From NCBI GenBank assembly GCA_902493595.1, contig CABUPU010000002.1:62001-126000 (forward strand): a stretch of 64,000 nucleotides of DNA, read 5' to 3'. A program made the translations under genes and the position numbers. Positions 45,600 to 53,358 of this stretch are shown piece by piece (position 1 is the first letter of the stretch; each line of letters begins with the position of its first letter). The notes under the pieces are model-generated. The model was not told where the DNA came from and made no database searches. It saw only the letters and a program-made list of their open reading frames with translations. Source of the stretch: an uncultured Mycoplasma sp. Its GTDB lineage: Bacteria > Bacillota_I > Bacilli_A > RF39 > UBA660.

Positions 45600-46860
45600 A
45601 ATAGAAAGAACTGATGAAATAGTTTATCATCATAAATTAGATTGTGGTCTTAATATTTATATTTGGGAGTGTAAGGAATCTAGTGATATTAATCTAACCT
45701 TAACAGTTAAATATGGTAGTGTTCATACTAACTTTGAGGTAAATAAAAAAGATATTAAAGTACCAAATGGAATGGCTCATTTTTTAGAGCATATTAAATT
45801 TAATGAAGAGGATAATAAAACCTCACATGATTATTTTTATAAAATTGGTAGTTATGTAAATGCCTATACAACCTTTGACCATACATGTTATGAAGTTACT
45901 ACAAACGATAATTTAAAAGATAACTTAAATCATTTACTATATTTTGTTAATAATGATTATTTTACAAAAGAACTTGTAAGTAAAGAAAAACCTATTATTA
46001 TTGAGGAAGCCAAAATGACTAAAAATAATCCCTTTAATGAAGGATATTTTGAACTTCTAAATAATATTTATAAATATGATAATCATAAGTATTTAATTAC
46101 GGGTGATGAAGAAGATATAAAAAGTATTAGTATAGAGGATGCTAAAAATGTATTTGATGCTTTTTATCATCCAGAAAATATGTTTTTAGTTGTAACTGGT
46201 AATGTAAATCATTATGAAGTAATAAAACTTTGTGAGGACTTTTATGAAAGTTTTGATAAAAAATATTTAAATCCAAAGATAATTTCTATGAAAGAACCTA
46301 AAAAAGTTAATATTCCTTATTCAGTAATAAATACCAATGTTACAAAAGAAAACCTTTATTATGGTTTGAAAATAGATAAAAAGAAATATAAAGATTATAG
46401 TAAATTAGAACTTAGTATGTATATGAATATACTTCTTAGAAATAATTTTAGTGGTACATCAGAGTTTTATGAACATATTCGTAATAACCATTTAGTTGAT
46501 GATTTTTCTTATACATTTACGCAAAATGATGATTATGCTTTAATTTTATTTGAAGCTGTTACATCTTATGCTAAAAAACTTATTGAACTTTTAAAGGAAA
46601 AACTTAATAATTTAGATATCAATGAAAATGATTTTAATCGAAAGAAAAAAGTTTTTATTGCAAATGCAATAGTGGATTTTGAAAATGCTTATCAAGTTAA
46701 TAATGAAATAAGATCTAGCATCTTAAAATATAATAAAATGCTTAATGATATACCATCATCAATAGAAAATTTGAAATTTGATAAATTTGCTAAAGTAAAA
46801 GATAATCTAGGTAATGAAACTGCATATGTTATTTTAAAACCAATAAAAAAAGAAGAGTGA
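45586..46860 (+). CDS. M16-family zinc peptidase (YmfH-like)
   Basis: A 424-residue protein with the inverted zinc motif HFLEH (in GMAHFLEHIKF) and the distal Glu in IIIEEAKMTKNNP. These residues make it the catalytic partner of the upstream YmfF-like protein. ATG 45586 is taken because GAGGAT is just upstream; it lies 14 bp inside the previous gene, implying coupling. In Bacillus this pair is involved in peptide processing of uncertain target. It ends with a terminator shared with the convergent rpsD. Confidence 0.9.
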   Translation: MEKIKIERTDEIVYHHKLDCGLNIYIWECKESSDINLTLTVKYGSVHTNFEVNKKDIKVPNGMAHFLEHIKFNEEDNKTSHDYFYKIGSYVNAYTTFDHTCYEVTTNDNLKDNLNHLLYFVNNDYFTKELVSKEKPIIIEEAKMTKNNPFNEGYFELLNNIYKYDNHKYLITGDEEDIKSISIEDAKNVFDAFYHPENMFLVVTGNVNHYEVIKLCEDFYESFDKKYLNPKIISMKEPKKVNIPYSVINTNVTKENLYYGLKIDKKKYKDYSKLELSMYMNILLRNNFSGTSEFYEHIRNNHLVDDFSYTFTQNDDYALILFEAVTSYAKKLIELLKEKLNNLDINENDFNRKKKVFIANAIVDFENAYQVNNEIRSSILKYNKMLNDIPSSIENLKFDKFAKVKDNLGNETAYVILKPIKKEE

Positions 46861-46872
46861 TCTTCTTTTTTT
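46845..46872. terminator. bidirectional terminator between ymfH-like gene and rpsD
   Basis: A perfect 12-bp A/T-rich stem (46845-46856 with 46861-46872), with loop GTGA containing the TGA stop of the peptidase gene. A-run and T-run serve both strands. Confidence 0.8.
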
Positions 46873-46874
46873 GA

Positions 46875-47477
46875 TTATCTATTGTAGAACTCAACGATTA
46901 ATTGTTCATTAATTTCTTGATTTAATTCACTTCTATCTGGAACTCTAACATATTTTCCAGTAAGTTTTTTAGAATCGAATTCTACATAAGCAGGAGTTTT
47001 AATTCCTAGTTCAATTGTTTCTCTAATACCAGCATGGTCTAAAGAATTTTCTTTAACTGAAATTACATCTCCAGGTTTACAAGTATATGATGGAATGTCA
47101 ACTTTAACATCATTTACTAAAATGTGTCCATGGTTAACAATTTGTCTTGCAGCTCTTCTTGTTCTAGCAAGTCCCATACGATAAACTAAATTATCTAGTC
47201 TTGATTCAAGTAATACTAGTAAGTTTTCACCAGCAATACCATGCATTTTAGATGCTCTATCAAATACTTTTCTAAATTGTTTTTCAGTAAGTCCATACAT
47301 AACTCTAACTTTTTGTTTTTCTTGAAGTTGGATTCCATATTCACTTAATTTTCTTCTTTTGTCTTTACCATGTGCACCTGGTGCATAAGGTCTTTTTGCA
47401 AGTTCTTTACCAGTTTCAAGTGTAGAAAAACCATATCTTCTTGATTTTTTATATGTAGATCCTGTATATCTAGCCAT
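46875..47477 (-). CDS. rpsD: 30S ribosomal protein S4
   Basis: A 200-residue S4. It binds 16S rRNA early in assembly of the small subunit. Visible features: N-terminal [16 protein letters not shown], the [19 protein letters not shown] block, the S4 RNA-binding domain with [29 protein letters not shown], and the C-terminal NRSELN-type end (here [26 protein letters not shown] text, ending in YNR). No zinc cysteines, so the C-minus form. Ribosome site GAAAGGAGG is very strong. The gene stands alone with a long leader, as in Bacillus, where S4 represses its own translation. Confidence 0.98.
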   Translation of the reverse strand: MARYTGSTYKKSRRYGFSTLETGKELAKRPYAPGAHGKDKRRKLSEYGIQLQEKQKVRVMYGLTEKQFRKVFDRASKMHGIAGENLLVLLESRLDNLVYRMGLARTRRAARQIVNHGHILVNDVKVDIPSYTCKPGDVISVKENSLDHAGIRETIELGIKTPAYVEFDSKKLTGKYVRVPDRSELNQEINEQLIVEFYNR

Positions 47478-47662
47478 ATCTATTTTCCTCCTTTCAAATA
47501 TTACAAATAAAAAGATAGGTATTAATTTAGTATAGGGAGTTTACAATAATTTCATCTTAGGCAGAAGATTACTTTATTTTGAAGTAAACACATTATACAA
47601 ATTAATATCACTGCCAATTTAAATTGCATAATTATTATAAGATTTATATACTTTAATGTCAA
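47478..47662 (-). promoter_or_regulatory. rpsD promoter and long 5' leader (candidate S4 autoregulatory leader)
   Basis: On the minus strand, TTGACA (47662-47657), a 17-bp spacer and TATAAT (47639-47634) form a full-consensus promoter. It leaves about 150 bases of untranslated leader before the rpsD ATG. Firmicutes rpsD leaders bind S4. I did not fold it to confirm the known structure. Confidence 0.65.
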
Positions 47663-47673
47663 GTATTTCATAA

Positions 47674-47698
47674 AAAAACCTACATAAAGTAGGGGATT
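47674..47698 (-). terminator. terminator upstream of rpsD promoter
   Basis: CCTAC (47679-47683) pairs with GTAGG (47689-47693); on the minus strand it is followed by seven T's. It would stop transcripts coming from the tRNA/pseudogene side. The 47700-47865 stretch holds no intact gene. Confidence 0.6.
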
Positions 47699-47865
47699 TT
47701 TCTTTAGATGATGTCATAGATTAAAAATACAAATATTAAATTTGAAAACAAATTAAATTTTTTTAATTACTTAATATCAATTAAATTTTTATTTAAAGTT
47801 TCTAATTATTTAATTGTTTTATCATTTTCTAATTAAAATTTTCAAAGGTTGTAAATTCGTGACCT

Positions 47866-48057
47866 TTAGATTTTTTTATTTTTTACACATAAGCCTAAAT
47901 AAGCAATAACATCTTTATTTCTCATCTAAGTTTGTATTGGTATCTTTGGTTCCACCGAATTTACATATCTTGCTAAGTTTATTAGCAATATAAATTCTTT
48001 ATTGTTTATGGTTATTACTTTAATTTTAGTATTATTAACATCTAATTCTAATTTCAT
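47866..48057 (-). pseudogene. KilA-N domain protein remnant (phage-type)
   Basis: From ATG 48057 the frame reads KEFILLINLARYVNSVEPKIPIQT, then TAG at codon 44, then MRNKDVIAYLGL in the same frame. KilA-N domains read NWMRN...FLGLWE at this place, so TAG replaces the conserved Trp codon TGG. Further stops and a probable frameshift follow toward 47800 (a frame with KGHEFTTFENF). KilA-N proteins are typical of phages and large DNA viruses. It lies just downstream of a tRNA 3' end. Confidence 0.7.
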
Positions 48058-48072
48058 TTTATTGTATATTAA

Positions 48073-48100
48073 AACTCGAACCTTTTTATTAGATCGAGTT
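48073..48100 (-). terminator. candidate terminator of tRNA-Arg
   Basis: AACTCGA (48073-48079) pairs with TCGAGTT (48094-48100); on the minus strand it follows the tRNA 3' end and leads into TTTTAATA. Confidence 0.45.
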
Positions 48101-48111
48101 AATTATCAATT

Positions 48112-48188
48112 TGGCGTCCTCGGGGGGATTTGAACCTCTGACCTACCCCTTAGGAGGGGGTCGCTCTATCCAGCTGAGCTACGAGGAC
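48112..48188 (-). tRNA. tRNA-Arg (anticodon CCU)
   Basis: Minus-strand cloverleaf of 77 nt with encoded CCA: acceptor GTCCTCG/CGAGGAC, D arm with AGCTCAGCTGGATAGAGC, anticodon stem ACCCC/GGGGT around loop CTCCTAA (anticodon CCT), and T arm with GGTTCAAATCC. It reads the rare AGG arginine codon. Confidence 0.96.
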
Positions 48189-48199
48189 AAGATGCTATA

Positions 48200-48319
48200 T
48201 TATATAAACATATAGCAAATTAGAAATACGATTACAGCCGCTAAAACAGCAGTTACCATAAGTAGGGCATAAAACTTACTTTTCTCAATCATTTCTGGTT
48301 TTTTAGTACTTTTTTTCAT
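48200..48319 (-). CDS. 39-aa single-helix membrane protein
   Basis: ATG 48319 follows GAAAGGGATTGAAG. The product starts MKKSTKKPEMIEKSKFY and then has one hydrophobic helix (about 18-38), ending MFI. An extended -10 (TGCTATAAT on the minus strand, TATAAT at 48346-48341) lies 22 bp upstream of the start. It ends 11 bp before the tRNA-Arg gene and may share its transcript. Small tail-anchored proteins with this layout are common in Firmicutes, often unannotated. Function unknown. Confidence 0.65.
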   Translation of the reverse strand: MKKSTKKPEMIEKSKFYALLMVTAVLAAVIVFLICYMFI

Positions 48320-48431
48320 CTTCAATCCCTTTCTATAAGAATTATAGCACATATTTATTTATTTTTTAAGTCTAATACTTTTATTTTTTATCTTTTTCAT
48401 GTCTTGTTTTGACATGTAATGCCCGAAGTCC

Positions 48432-48459
48432 TTGCAATCATAAATTTTATATGTATAAT
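48432..48459 (+). promoter_or_regulatory. promoter of small-protein/RNA locus
   Basis: TTGCAA (48432-48437), 16 bp, TATAAT (48454-48459). Transcription would start near 48466, at the base of the 5' arm described for the RNA locus. Confidence 0.6.
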
Positions 48460-48465
48460 AAATAC

Positions 48466-48767
48466 TCGAACGTGCAGGAATGGCGCTACTTTTCCAACAG
48501 TCCAGAGGGTTTTGGGTGTAATTTTGCATCTTTGATTTCAATGGAGAGGAGGAATGTGTGTGAAAAAGAGGACGTATGAAAGACTACTAATCTGGATCAT
48601 ATTATTTTGCTTGGTTGTAACAAATCAAGACAAAATAAGAAGCGTCATCCGTAGTATAATAGAATTCATCATTTGCTTATTACAACTTTTGAATTCTAAA
48701 ATATAGGATAACGCTGCCTTTGAATAAACTTAGGTAACGTGATATCTTGCACGTTCCTTAATATTAA
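48466..48767 (+). ncRNA. candidate structured RNA with pairing 5' and 3' ends
   Basis: The predicted 5' end (48468-48479) can form a 12-bp helix with 48745-48756 (core GAACGTGCA with TGCACGTTC). The same 3' bases can instead form a local hairpin: AACGTG (48736-48741) with CACGTT (48750-48755). The two structures exclude each other. A 48-aa ORF with a strong ribosome site lies between. The region is visibly richer in G+C than its surroundings. Such end-to-end pairing is known in type I toxin mRNAs; no known RNA family is recognised. Confidence 0.4.
48560..48706 (+). CDS. 48-aa hydrophobic peptide, possible type I toxin-like
   Basis: Start GTG 48560 lies 7 bases after GGAGAGGAGG, the strongest ribosome site in the region (ATG 48554 in the same frame is too close). 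The peptide starts VKKRTYERLL, has one membrane segment (about 9-20), a basic middle (KIRSVIRS) and a second hydrophobic stretch. Codon use (CGT, GTC, ATC) differs from neighbours. It is embedded in the candidate structured RNA. A type I toxin is a hypothesis only; no antisense RNA is proven. Confidence 0.45.
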   Translation: MKKRTYERLLIWIILFCLVVTNQDKIRSVIRSIIEFIICLLQLLNSKI

Positions 48768-48800
48768 TATAACATTTATTTATATAATTATGCAAGATGT

Positions 48801-50096
48801 TTAGTGTCTAAAATATTTATTAATGTAATAATAATTAAGAGAAACCACTAAAATGATATTTATAATTTCAGCAATTAAAAGACCATATATACCAATTTCT
48901 AAAAAAGATAATATACTTAAAAATAATAATTTAACAATACCAGAAAATATAGTTATTTTAAGTGTTACTTTAGCTTTACCAATCCCTTGCATAAAAGAGG
49001 CAAATATACTTTCAAAATAAAACAATATAAAAAATGGAGCAAGAAGTTTTATATAATCAGTACCAAGAGTTGTTTTATATAAAAAGAATAATAATTCATT
49101 TCGAAAAATAAAAATGCAAAAAGTTGAAATAAGTCCAATAATAAATGTATATATACATGCTTCTTTTAATCTTTTTTTAACATAATATGTATTATTATTT
49201 TCATTATATTTTGATATTTCAGGAATAAGAGCAAGAGAAATAGCACTTATAAAAAATGATGGTATTGTTAAAGTGGAAATTGCATAAGCATTATAAGCAC
49301 CATATTCTGTTAAAATAAAATAATGGGAATAACCTTTATATAATAATATATTAGTAAGAATAATTGGTTCAAAAAAATAGCATATATTTCCAATAATTCT
49401 ACTTGTAACTGTTGGTATAGATAAATTTAAAATATCTTTTATATCACTTTTTGAATATGATAATTTATACATAGTCTTAACATCTTTTTTATTCATACAT
49501 ATAGAAAATACTATTATCGATGCAGCCTCAGTAAAAAGAAATGTTAGTATTAAACCAACAGCTGCATGAACATAAGAAATTTCAATTAATTTAGGTATAA
49601 CTGTAAGAATTAAAATAAGTCTTATTAATTGTTCTACAGTATTTGAAAGTACATGAGGATAATTTTTTTGTATACCATAAAAGTATCCTTTGAATATACA
49701 AGCTATCGAAGAAAAGGGTAATGTTAATGCCATAGCAATTAATAAATAATATGTTTTAGGTTCCTTTAAAAGATTATTTGCTATAAATGGACTTACTATA
49801 AACATAATTATTATTAATGAAATATTTAATACTAATATTATATTTAAAGCATTATTTAATATTTTTTTATCTTTATTTTGAGCAATTAATTTAGCAATTG
49901 TAGTAGGCATAGCAAATGTACCAATAGTTAAAAGTAAAGAATATGTTGGCATTACAATTGTATATAAACTTATAGTTGTATTTCCTACAATTCTTGTAAA
50001 TATTATTTTTATAATAAGACCTAATACTTTAGTAGAAAGTCCACTTAACATAAGAATAAATGTAGATGTAAAAAATTTATTTTTAAATAATTTCAT
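48801..50096 (-). CDS. spoVB: SpoVB-like polysaccharide/lipid II flippase (MATE/MOP superfamily)
   Basis: A 431-residue protein with about 12-14 membrane segments. The N-terminus FILMLSGLSTKVLGLIIKIIFTRIVG and the following LYTIVMPTYSLLLTIGTFAMPTTIAKLIAQ are typical of the SpoVB/YtgP/MurJ branch of the MOP exporters, which flip lipid-linked wall precursors. Members without sporulation role (YtgP/AmJ-like) look similar. SpoVB is chosen because comN follows, as in the Bacillus spoVB-comN neighbourhood, although here it is divergent from comN. Weak ribosome site at ATG 50096. Confidence 0.8.
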   Translation of the reverse strand: MKLFKNKFFTSTFILMLSGLSTKVLGLIIKIIFTRIVGNTTISLYTIVMPTYSLLLTIGTFAMPTTIAKLIAQNKDKKILNNALNIILVLNISLIIIMFIVSPFIANNLLKEPKTYYLLIAMALTLPFSSIACIFKGYFYGIQKNYPHVLSNTVEQLIRLILILTVIPKLIEISYVHAAVGLILTFLFTEAASIIVFSICMNKKDVKTMYKLSYSKSDIKDILNLSIPTVTSRIIGNICYFFEPIILTNILLYKGYSHYFILTEYGAYNAYAISTLTIPSFFISAISLALIPEISKYNENNNTYYVKKRLKEACIYTFIIGLISTFCIFIFRNELLFFLYKTTLGTDYIKLLAPFFILFYFESIFASFMQGIGKAKVTLKITIFSGIVKLLFLSILSFLEIGIYGLLIAEIINIILVVSLNYYYINKYFRH

Positions 50097-50252
50097 TATA
50101 TTAAATTTTATTAAATAAATCTAAATTCTTTACAACTATATTAGTTTAGTTAAATTATTTATAATCTCAGTATTAACCTTGTTCGTATTTTTCCAAAATA
50201 TATAGATTTAAGAAAAACTATCTCACTATTTATAAGGTATTGTAGAGTACAT

Positions 50253-50480
50253 ATGATAAAAAATAATAAAGTAAAAATAATAGGTGTAATTTCAAGTATA
50301 ATACTGTTGGTAATAGTAATAACTGCATCATTTGCATATTTGGGTTTATTTAATATAAATTTAACTGGAACTGCTAATCTTAGCACAACTTGTACTTATG
50401 ACATTGTTCAGGAATATGATAGTTCATTTTATATTTATGGAAGAACAGGAACAATTCTAGATCCATATCATATTGGTTAA
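50253..50480 (+). CDS. short secreted or anchored surface protein, 75 aa
   Basis: N-terminal membrane segment (residues 8-29, IIGVISSIILLVIVITASFAYLG), then a short Thr/Asn-rich extracytoplasmic part ending YGRTGTILDPYHIG. The GT-x-x-x-PY-x-I ending resembles the last residues of Firmicutes surface domains ('GT..NPYVI'), so this may be the two ends of a longer surface protein fused by deletion. No good ribosome site precedes ATG 50253. It is followed by a clear terminator. Confidence 0.5.
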   Translation: MIKNNKVKIIGVISSIILLVIVITASFAYLGLFNINLTGTANLSTTCTYDIVQEYDSSFYIYGRTGTILDPYHIG

Positions 50481-50484
50481 GTTC

Positions 50485-50516
50485 AAAGTCTATAATCAAA
50501 GTTATAGACTTTTTCT
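50485..50516 (+). terminator. terminator after the 75-aa surface protein
   Basis: An 11-bp perfect stem (50485-50495 with 50502-50512) with loop TCAAAG and a T-run. Confidence 0.8.
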
Positions 50517-50555
50517 ATGTTTTTTAGTAAAATAAATATAGAAAGAAAATGTGTT

Positions 50556-50795
50556 ATGGAAGAAATAAAATTTGAATCATTAAATGAATTATTTAATAGG
50601 TTATATCCTGCTTTTAATACGAAAGTTTGTGAGTTAAAAAGATCTGGTATTAATGTAAGTGAAGTTAAACTATGGAATTATTTAAAAGAAAATAAATGGT
50701 CAAATAGTAAAAATCTTACTTTATATGATATGGTAAGTGACATATTAAATCTTTCTAAATCTGATTTTGAAGGTGAAAAAAATGATGACATTTAA
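50556..50795 (+). CDS. comN: ComN-like post-transcriptional regulator
   Basis: A 79-residue protein resembling ComN (Post_transc_reg family): LKRSGINVSEVKLWNYLKENKW matches the conserved GY..V....LW.FL...KW block, then LTLYDMVSDILNLSKSDF matches LYQLVNDIL. In Bacillus ComN affects comE mRNA and localises to division sites. Its place between spoVB and relA agrees with Bacillus gene order. ATG 50556 (MEEIKF) is chosen over the longer frame starting in the terminator. It overlaps relA by 14 bp. Confidence 0.8.
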   Translation: MEEIKFESLNELFNRLYPAFNTKVCELKRSGINVSEVKLWNYLKENKWSNSKNLTLYDMVSDILNLSKSDFEGEKNDDI

Positions 50796-52869
50796 TTATA
50801 TATTAAATAAAATTAAGAATCCTGATGATATAAAAGATATTAAAGCATCTTATGAATATGCAAATTCTAAATTATCAGGTATTATGCGTAAAAATGGAGA
50901 TACGGAAATATCTCATTGTCTTGAGGTAGCAAATATATTAATTGATTTAAACGTTGATAAGGAAACAATAATATGTGCAATACTTCATAGTGTCCTTGAT
51001 TTTAATGATATTGATGAAAAAGAAATTGTAGAAAATTTTTCATTAGAAACCTATAAAATAATTTTTTCTTTATCAAAAATTAATAATCTTGAGATGGTAG
51101 ATGACTCTGAAAGTGCTGCTTTATATCTTCGTAAAGTAATGGTTGGTTTAAGTGAGGATGTAAGAGTATTATTTATTAAACTTGCAGATCGTCTTCATAA
51201 TATGCGTACTTTTGATGCAATAAGTACTGAAAGACAAAAAAAAGTTGCAAATGAAACTCTTTCTGTTTTAGTGCCAATTGCTCATAGACTAGGTATTAAC
51301 TCTATAAAAAGTGAACTTGAAAACTTATGTTTATATTATTTAAAACCTGATGTTTATAATGACATTTTAGAAAAGTTAAATGCAACTGTTGATAGTTTAA
51401 ATAATTATTTAATAGAAATGCAAGAAAGTATTTGTGATTTGTTAAATGAAAATGAAATTAAGTTTGAAATAAAGGGTAGAGTAAAAAGCGTATATAGTAT
51501 CTATAATAAATTAAGTGCTGGTAAAAAATGGGATGATATTTATGATATATTAGCCCTTAGAATTTTTGTAGATAAAGAAAGTGATTGTTATGCAGTAGTT
51601 GGTTTAATTCATTCAAAGTTTAGACCAATACCATCAAGGTTCAAAGATTATATTGCAGTTCCAAAGGAAAATATGTATCAAAGTTTACATACAACAGTAT
51701 TTGGTCCAGGTGGTAAATTTTATGAAATCCAAATTAGAACATATGAAATGGATGAAATTGCCGAAAAAGGAATAGCATCACATTGGTCTTATAAAGAAAA
51801 AGGTGCTAAAAAGATCCAAACTTATATGGAACAAAAACTTGAAATATATCGCTCAATAATTGAAAATAGTGAAAATGATACTGATGAAGTATTTAATGAA
51901 GTTGTGGGAAGTAATATTTTAGGAAATTTAATGTATGTATTTACTCCTAAAGGAGATGTTATTGAACTACCCGAAGATGCAACACCAATAGATTTTGCTT
52001 ATAGAGTACACTCAAAAGTAGGTGATACAATGACTGGGGCTATTGTAAATGATATAATGGTTTCTATTAATACACCACTTCATGATGGAGATATTTGTAA
52101 AATTCTTACCAATCCAAATAGCACGCCGTCTAAAGAATGGTTAAATATTGTTAAAACTACCCAGGCAAAAGATAAAATTAAAGCTTATTTTTCAAAAATA
52201 GATAAACAAAATTATATTGAAAGAGGTAAAAATATTTTAGAAAAAGAACTTCGCAAAAGAAAAATACCTCAAAATATGGTTACTTCTCAAGAAAATTTAA
52301 AACTTATTTTAAAGGAATTAAAACTTAAAGATTTAGATGATCTATATTTTAGTATTGGATCTTATAAATATACAGTTACTCATATAGTTAATATCATTAT
52401 TCCAAAAGAGGAAACTAGTGCTATTAAGAAAAATATTAATATTAAAACAGGTAGTGATATATTAATTGATGGTAAAGTGAATATTCTTACTCATTTAGCA
52501 AAATGTTGTAATCCTGTAAAAGGTGATGAAATAGTCGGAGTTATTACTAAAAATGATGGTATATCAGTTCATCAAAAAAATTGTGAAAATGTTATAAATT
52601 CTGATGAAAAAATAGTATCTGCTTCATGGATTGAAAGTGTTCATAATGACTATATTTGCTCTATTAAAATTACCTTAAGTAGTAATAAAAATAAGTTATC
52701 TGATATTATTGCCAAAATATCAATTCCAAAGGTTTATATAATATCTATTGAAACAATTGATGAAATAAATTATTTAGTTAAAATTAAAGTTGAGGATAAT
52801 TCATATATTGATTTAGTTATTAAAAATGTTAATAAACTAAGGTATGTAAAGGATGTTAAAAGAGTATGA
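50782..52869 (+). CDS. relA: long RelA/SpoT homologue, (p)ppGpp synthetase with altered hydrolase site
   Basis: A 695-residue Rel protein. Domains: HD hydrolase (about 25-180), synthetase (about 230-345, with GRVKSVYSIYNKL, DILALRIFV, RFKDYIAVPKENMYQSLHTTV, and YEIQIRT), TGS (about 390-450, VFTPKGDVIELPEDATPIDFAYRVH), a Cys-containing region (HLAKCCNPVKGDEIVGVI) and C-terminal ACT. The hydrolase signature HDxxED is changed: His69-Ser70-Val-Leu-Asp-Phe (CAT AGT at 50986-50991), losing the metal-binding Asp. ADRLHNMRT is kept. It is therefore predicted to make (p)ppGpp but hydrolyse it poorly or not at all. Start ATG 50782 follows GAAGGTGAAA. Coupled to dtd by ATGA. Confidence 0.93.
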   Translation: MMTFNYILNKIKNPDDIKDIKASYEYANSKLSGIMRKNGDTEISHCLEVANILIDLNVDKETIICAILHSVLDFNDIDEKEIVENFSLETYKIIFSLSKINNLEMVDDSESAALYLRKVMVGLSEDVRVLFIKLADRLHNMRTFDAISTERQKKVANETLSVLVPIAHRLGINSIKSELENLCLYYLKPDVYNDILEKLNATVDSLNNYLIEMQESICDLLNENEIKFEIKGRVKSVYSIYNKLSAGKKWDDIYDILALRIFVDKESDCYAVVGLIHSKFRPIPSRFKDYIAVPKENMYQSLHTTVFGPGGKFYEIQIRTYEMDEIAEKGIASHWSYKEKGAKKIQTYMEQKLEIYRSIIENSENDTDEVFNEVVGSNILGNLMYVFTPKGDVIELPEDATPIDFAYRVHSKVGDTMTGAIVNDIMVSINTPLHDGDICKILTNPNSTPSKEWLNIVKTTQAKDKIKAYFSKIDKQNYIERGKNILEKELRKRKIPQNMVTSQENLKLILKELKLKDLDDLYFSIGSYKYTVTHIVNIIIPKEETSAIKKNINIKTGSDILIDGKVNILTHLAKCCNPVKGDEIVGVITKNDGISVHQKNCENVINSDEKIVSASWIESVHNDYICSIKITLSSNKNKLSDIIAKISIPKVYIISIETIDEINYLVKIKVEDNSYIDLVIKNVNKLRYVKDVKRV

Positions 52870-53309
52870 AAGTAGTTATTCAAAGAAGTAAAAAATCAAG
52901 TGTAAGTGTTTCTGGAAAACTTATAAATAAAATCGATAAAGGCTTATGTATTTTAGTGGGAATCACTCCCGAGGATACTGACGAAGATATTAATTACTTA
53001 GTAAAAAAAATTGTAAATCTTCGCATTTTTGATGATGAAAAAGGAGTTATGAATAAAAGTATTTTAGATAGTGGTGGAGAAATACTTTTAATAAGTCAGT
53101 TTACCTTAATGGCTGATACTTCCAAAGGAACTAGACCAAGTTATATTGGTGCCGCTAAAGGAGATGTTGCTAAACCATTATATGAAAAAATGCTTAACGA
53201 GCTAAATAATCATGTTAAAACTTATGGTGGCGTTTTTGGAGCAGAAATGCTTGTAAATATAGAAAATGATGGTCCAATAACTATTATAATAGATTCTAAA
53301 AATAAATAG
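52866..53309 (+). CDS. dtd: D-aminoacyl-tRNA deacylase
   Basis: A 147-residue Dtd, which removes D-amino acids (and glycine from tRNA-Ala) misattached to tRNA. Signatures: MKVVIQRSKKSSVSV at the start, LLISQFTLMADTSKGTRPSY (SQFTL motif) and NDGPITIII with the Gly-Pro pair of the second catalytic loop. The length is normal. It overlaps the relA stop by four bases, the same order as Bacillus relA-dtd (yrvI). Confidence 0.95.
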   Translation: MKVVIQRSKKSSVSVSGKLINKIDKGLCILVGITPEDTDEDINYLVKKIVNLRIFDDEKGVMNKSILDSGGEILLISQFTLMADTSKGTRPSYIGAAKGDVAKPLYEKMLNELNNHVKTYGGVFGAEMLVNIENDGPITIIIDSKNK

Positions 53310-53320
53310 TAATAAAATTA

Positions 53321-53357
53321 AAGTCATCTTCATATCTTTTGATAGGAGATGATTTTT
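53321..53357 (+). promoter_or_regulatory. hairpin that sequesters the spoVID-like ribosome site
   Basis: Bases 53322-53336 can pair imperfectly with 53341-53356, which contain the Shine-Dalgarno GATAGGAGATGA, followed by a run of six T's and the ATG at 53359. It resembles both a terminator for relA-dtd and a translation block for the next gene. Confidence 0.5.
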
Positions 53358-53358
53358 T

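Noticed and set aside
48359..48541. Minus-strand ORF of 60 codons opposite the small RNA locus
   Set aside because: Its start lies on the complement of a strong plus-strand ribosome site and it has no site of its own; the plus-strand reading is better supported.
48466..48767. RNase P RNA, tmRNA, SRP RNA or 6S RNA
   Set aside because: None of their hallmark sequences (for example GAGGAAAGTCC or a tRNA-like TTCGA end) is seen on either strand.
53310..53358. T-box or other classical riboswitch before the spoVID-like gene
   Set aside because: No T-box core or other conserved riboswitch motif is visible; a simple hairpin explains the sequence.
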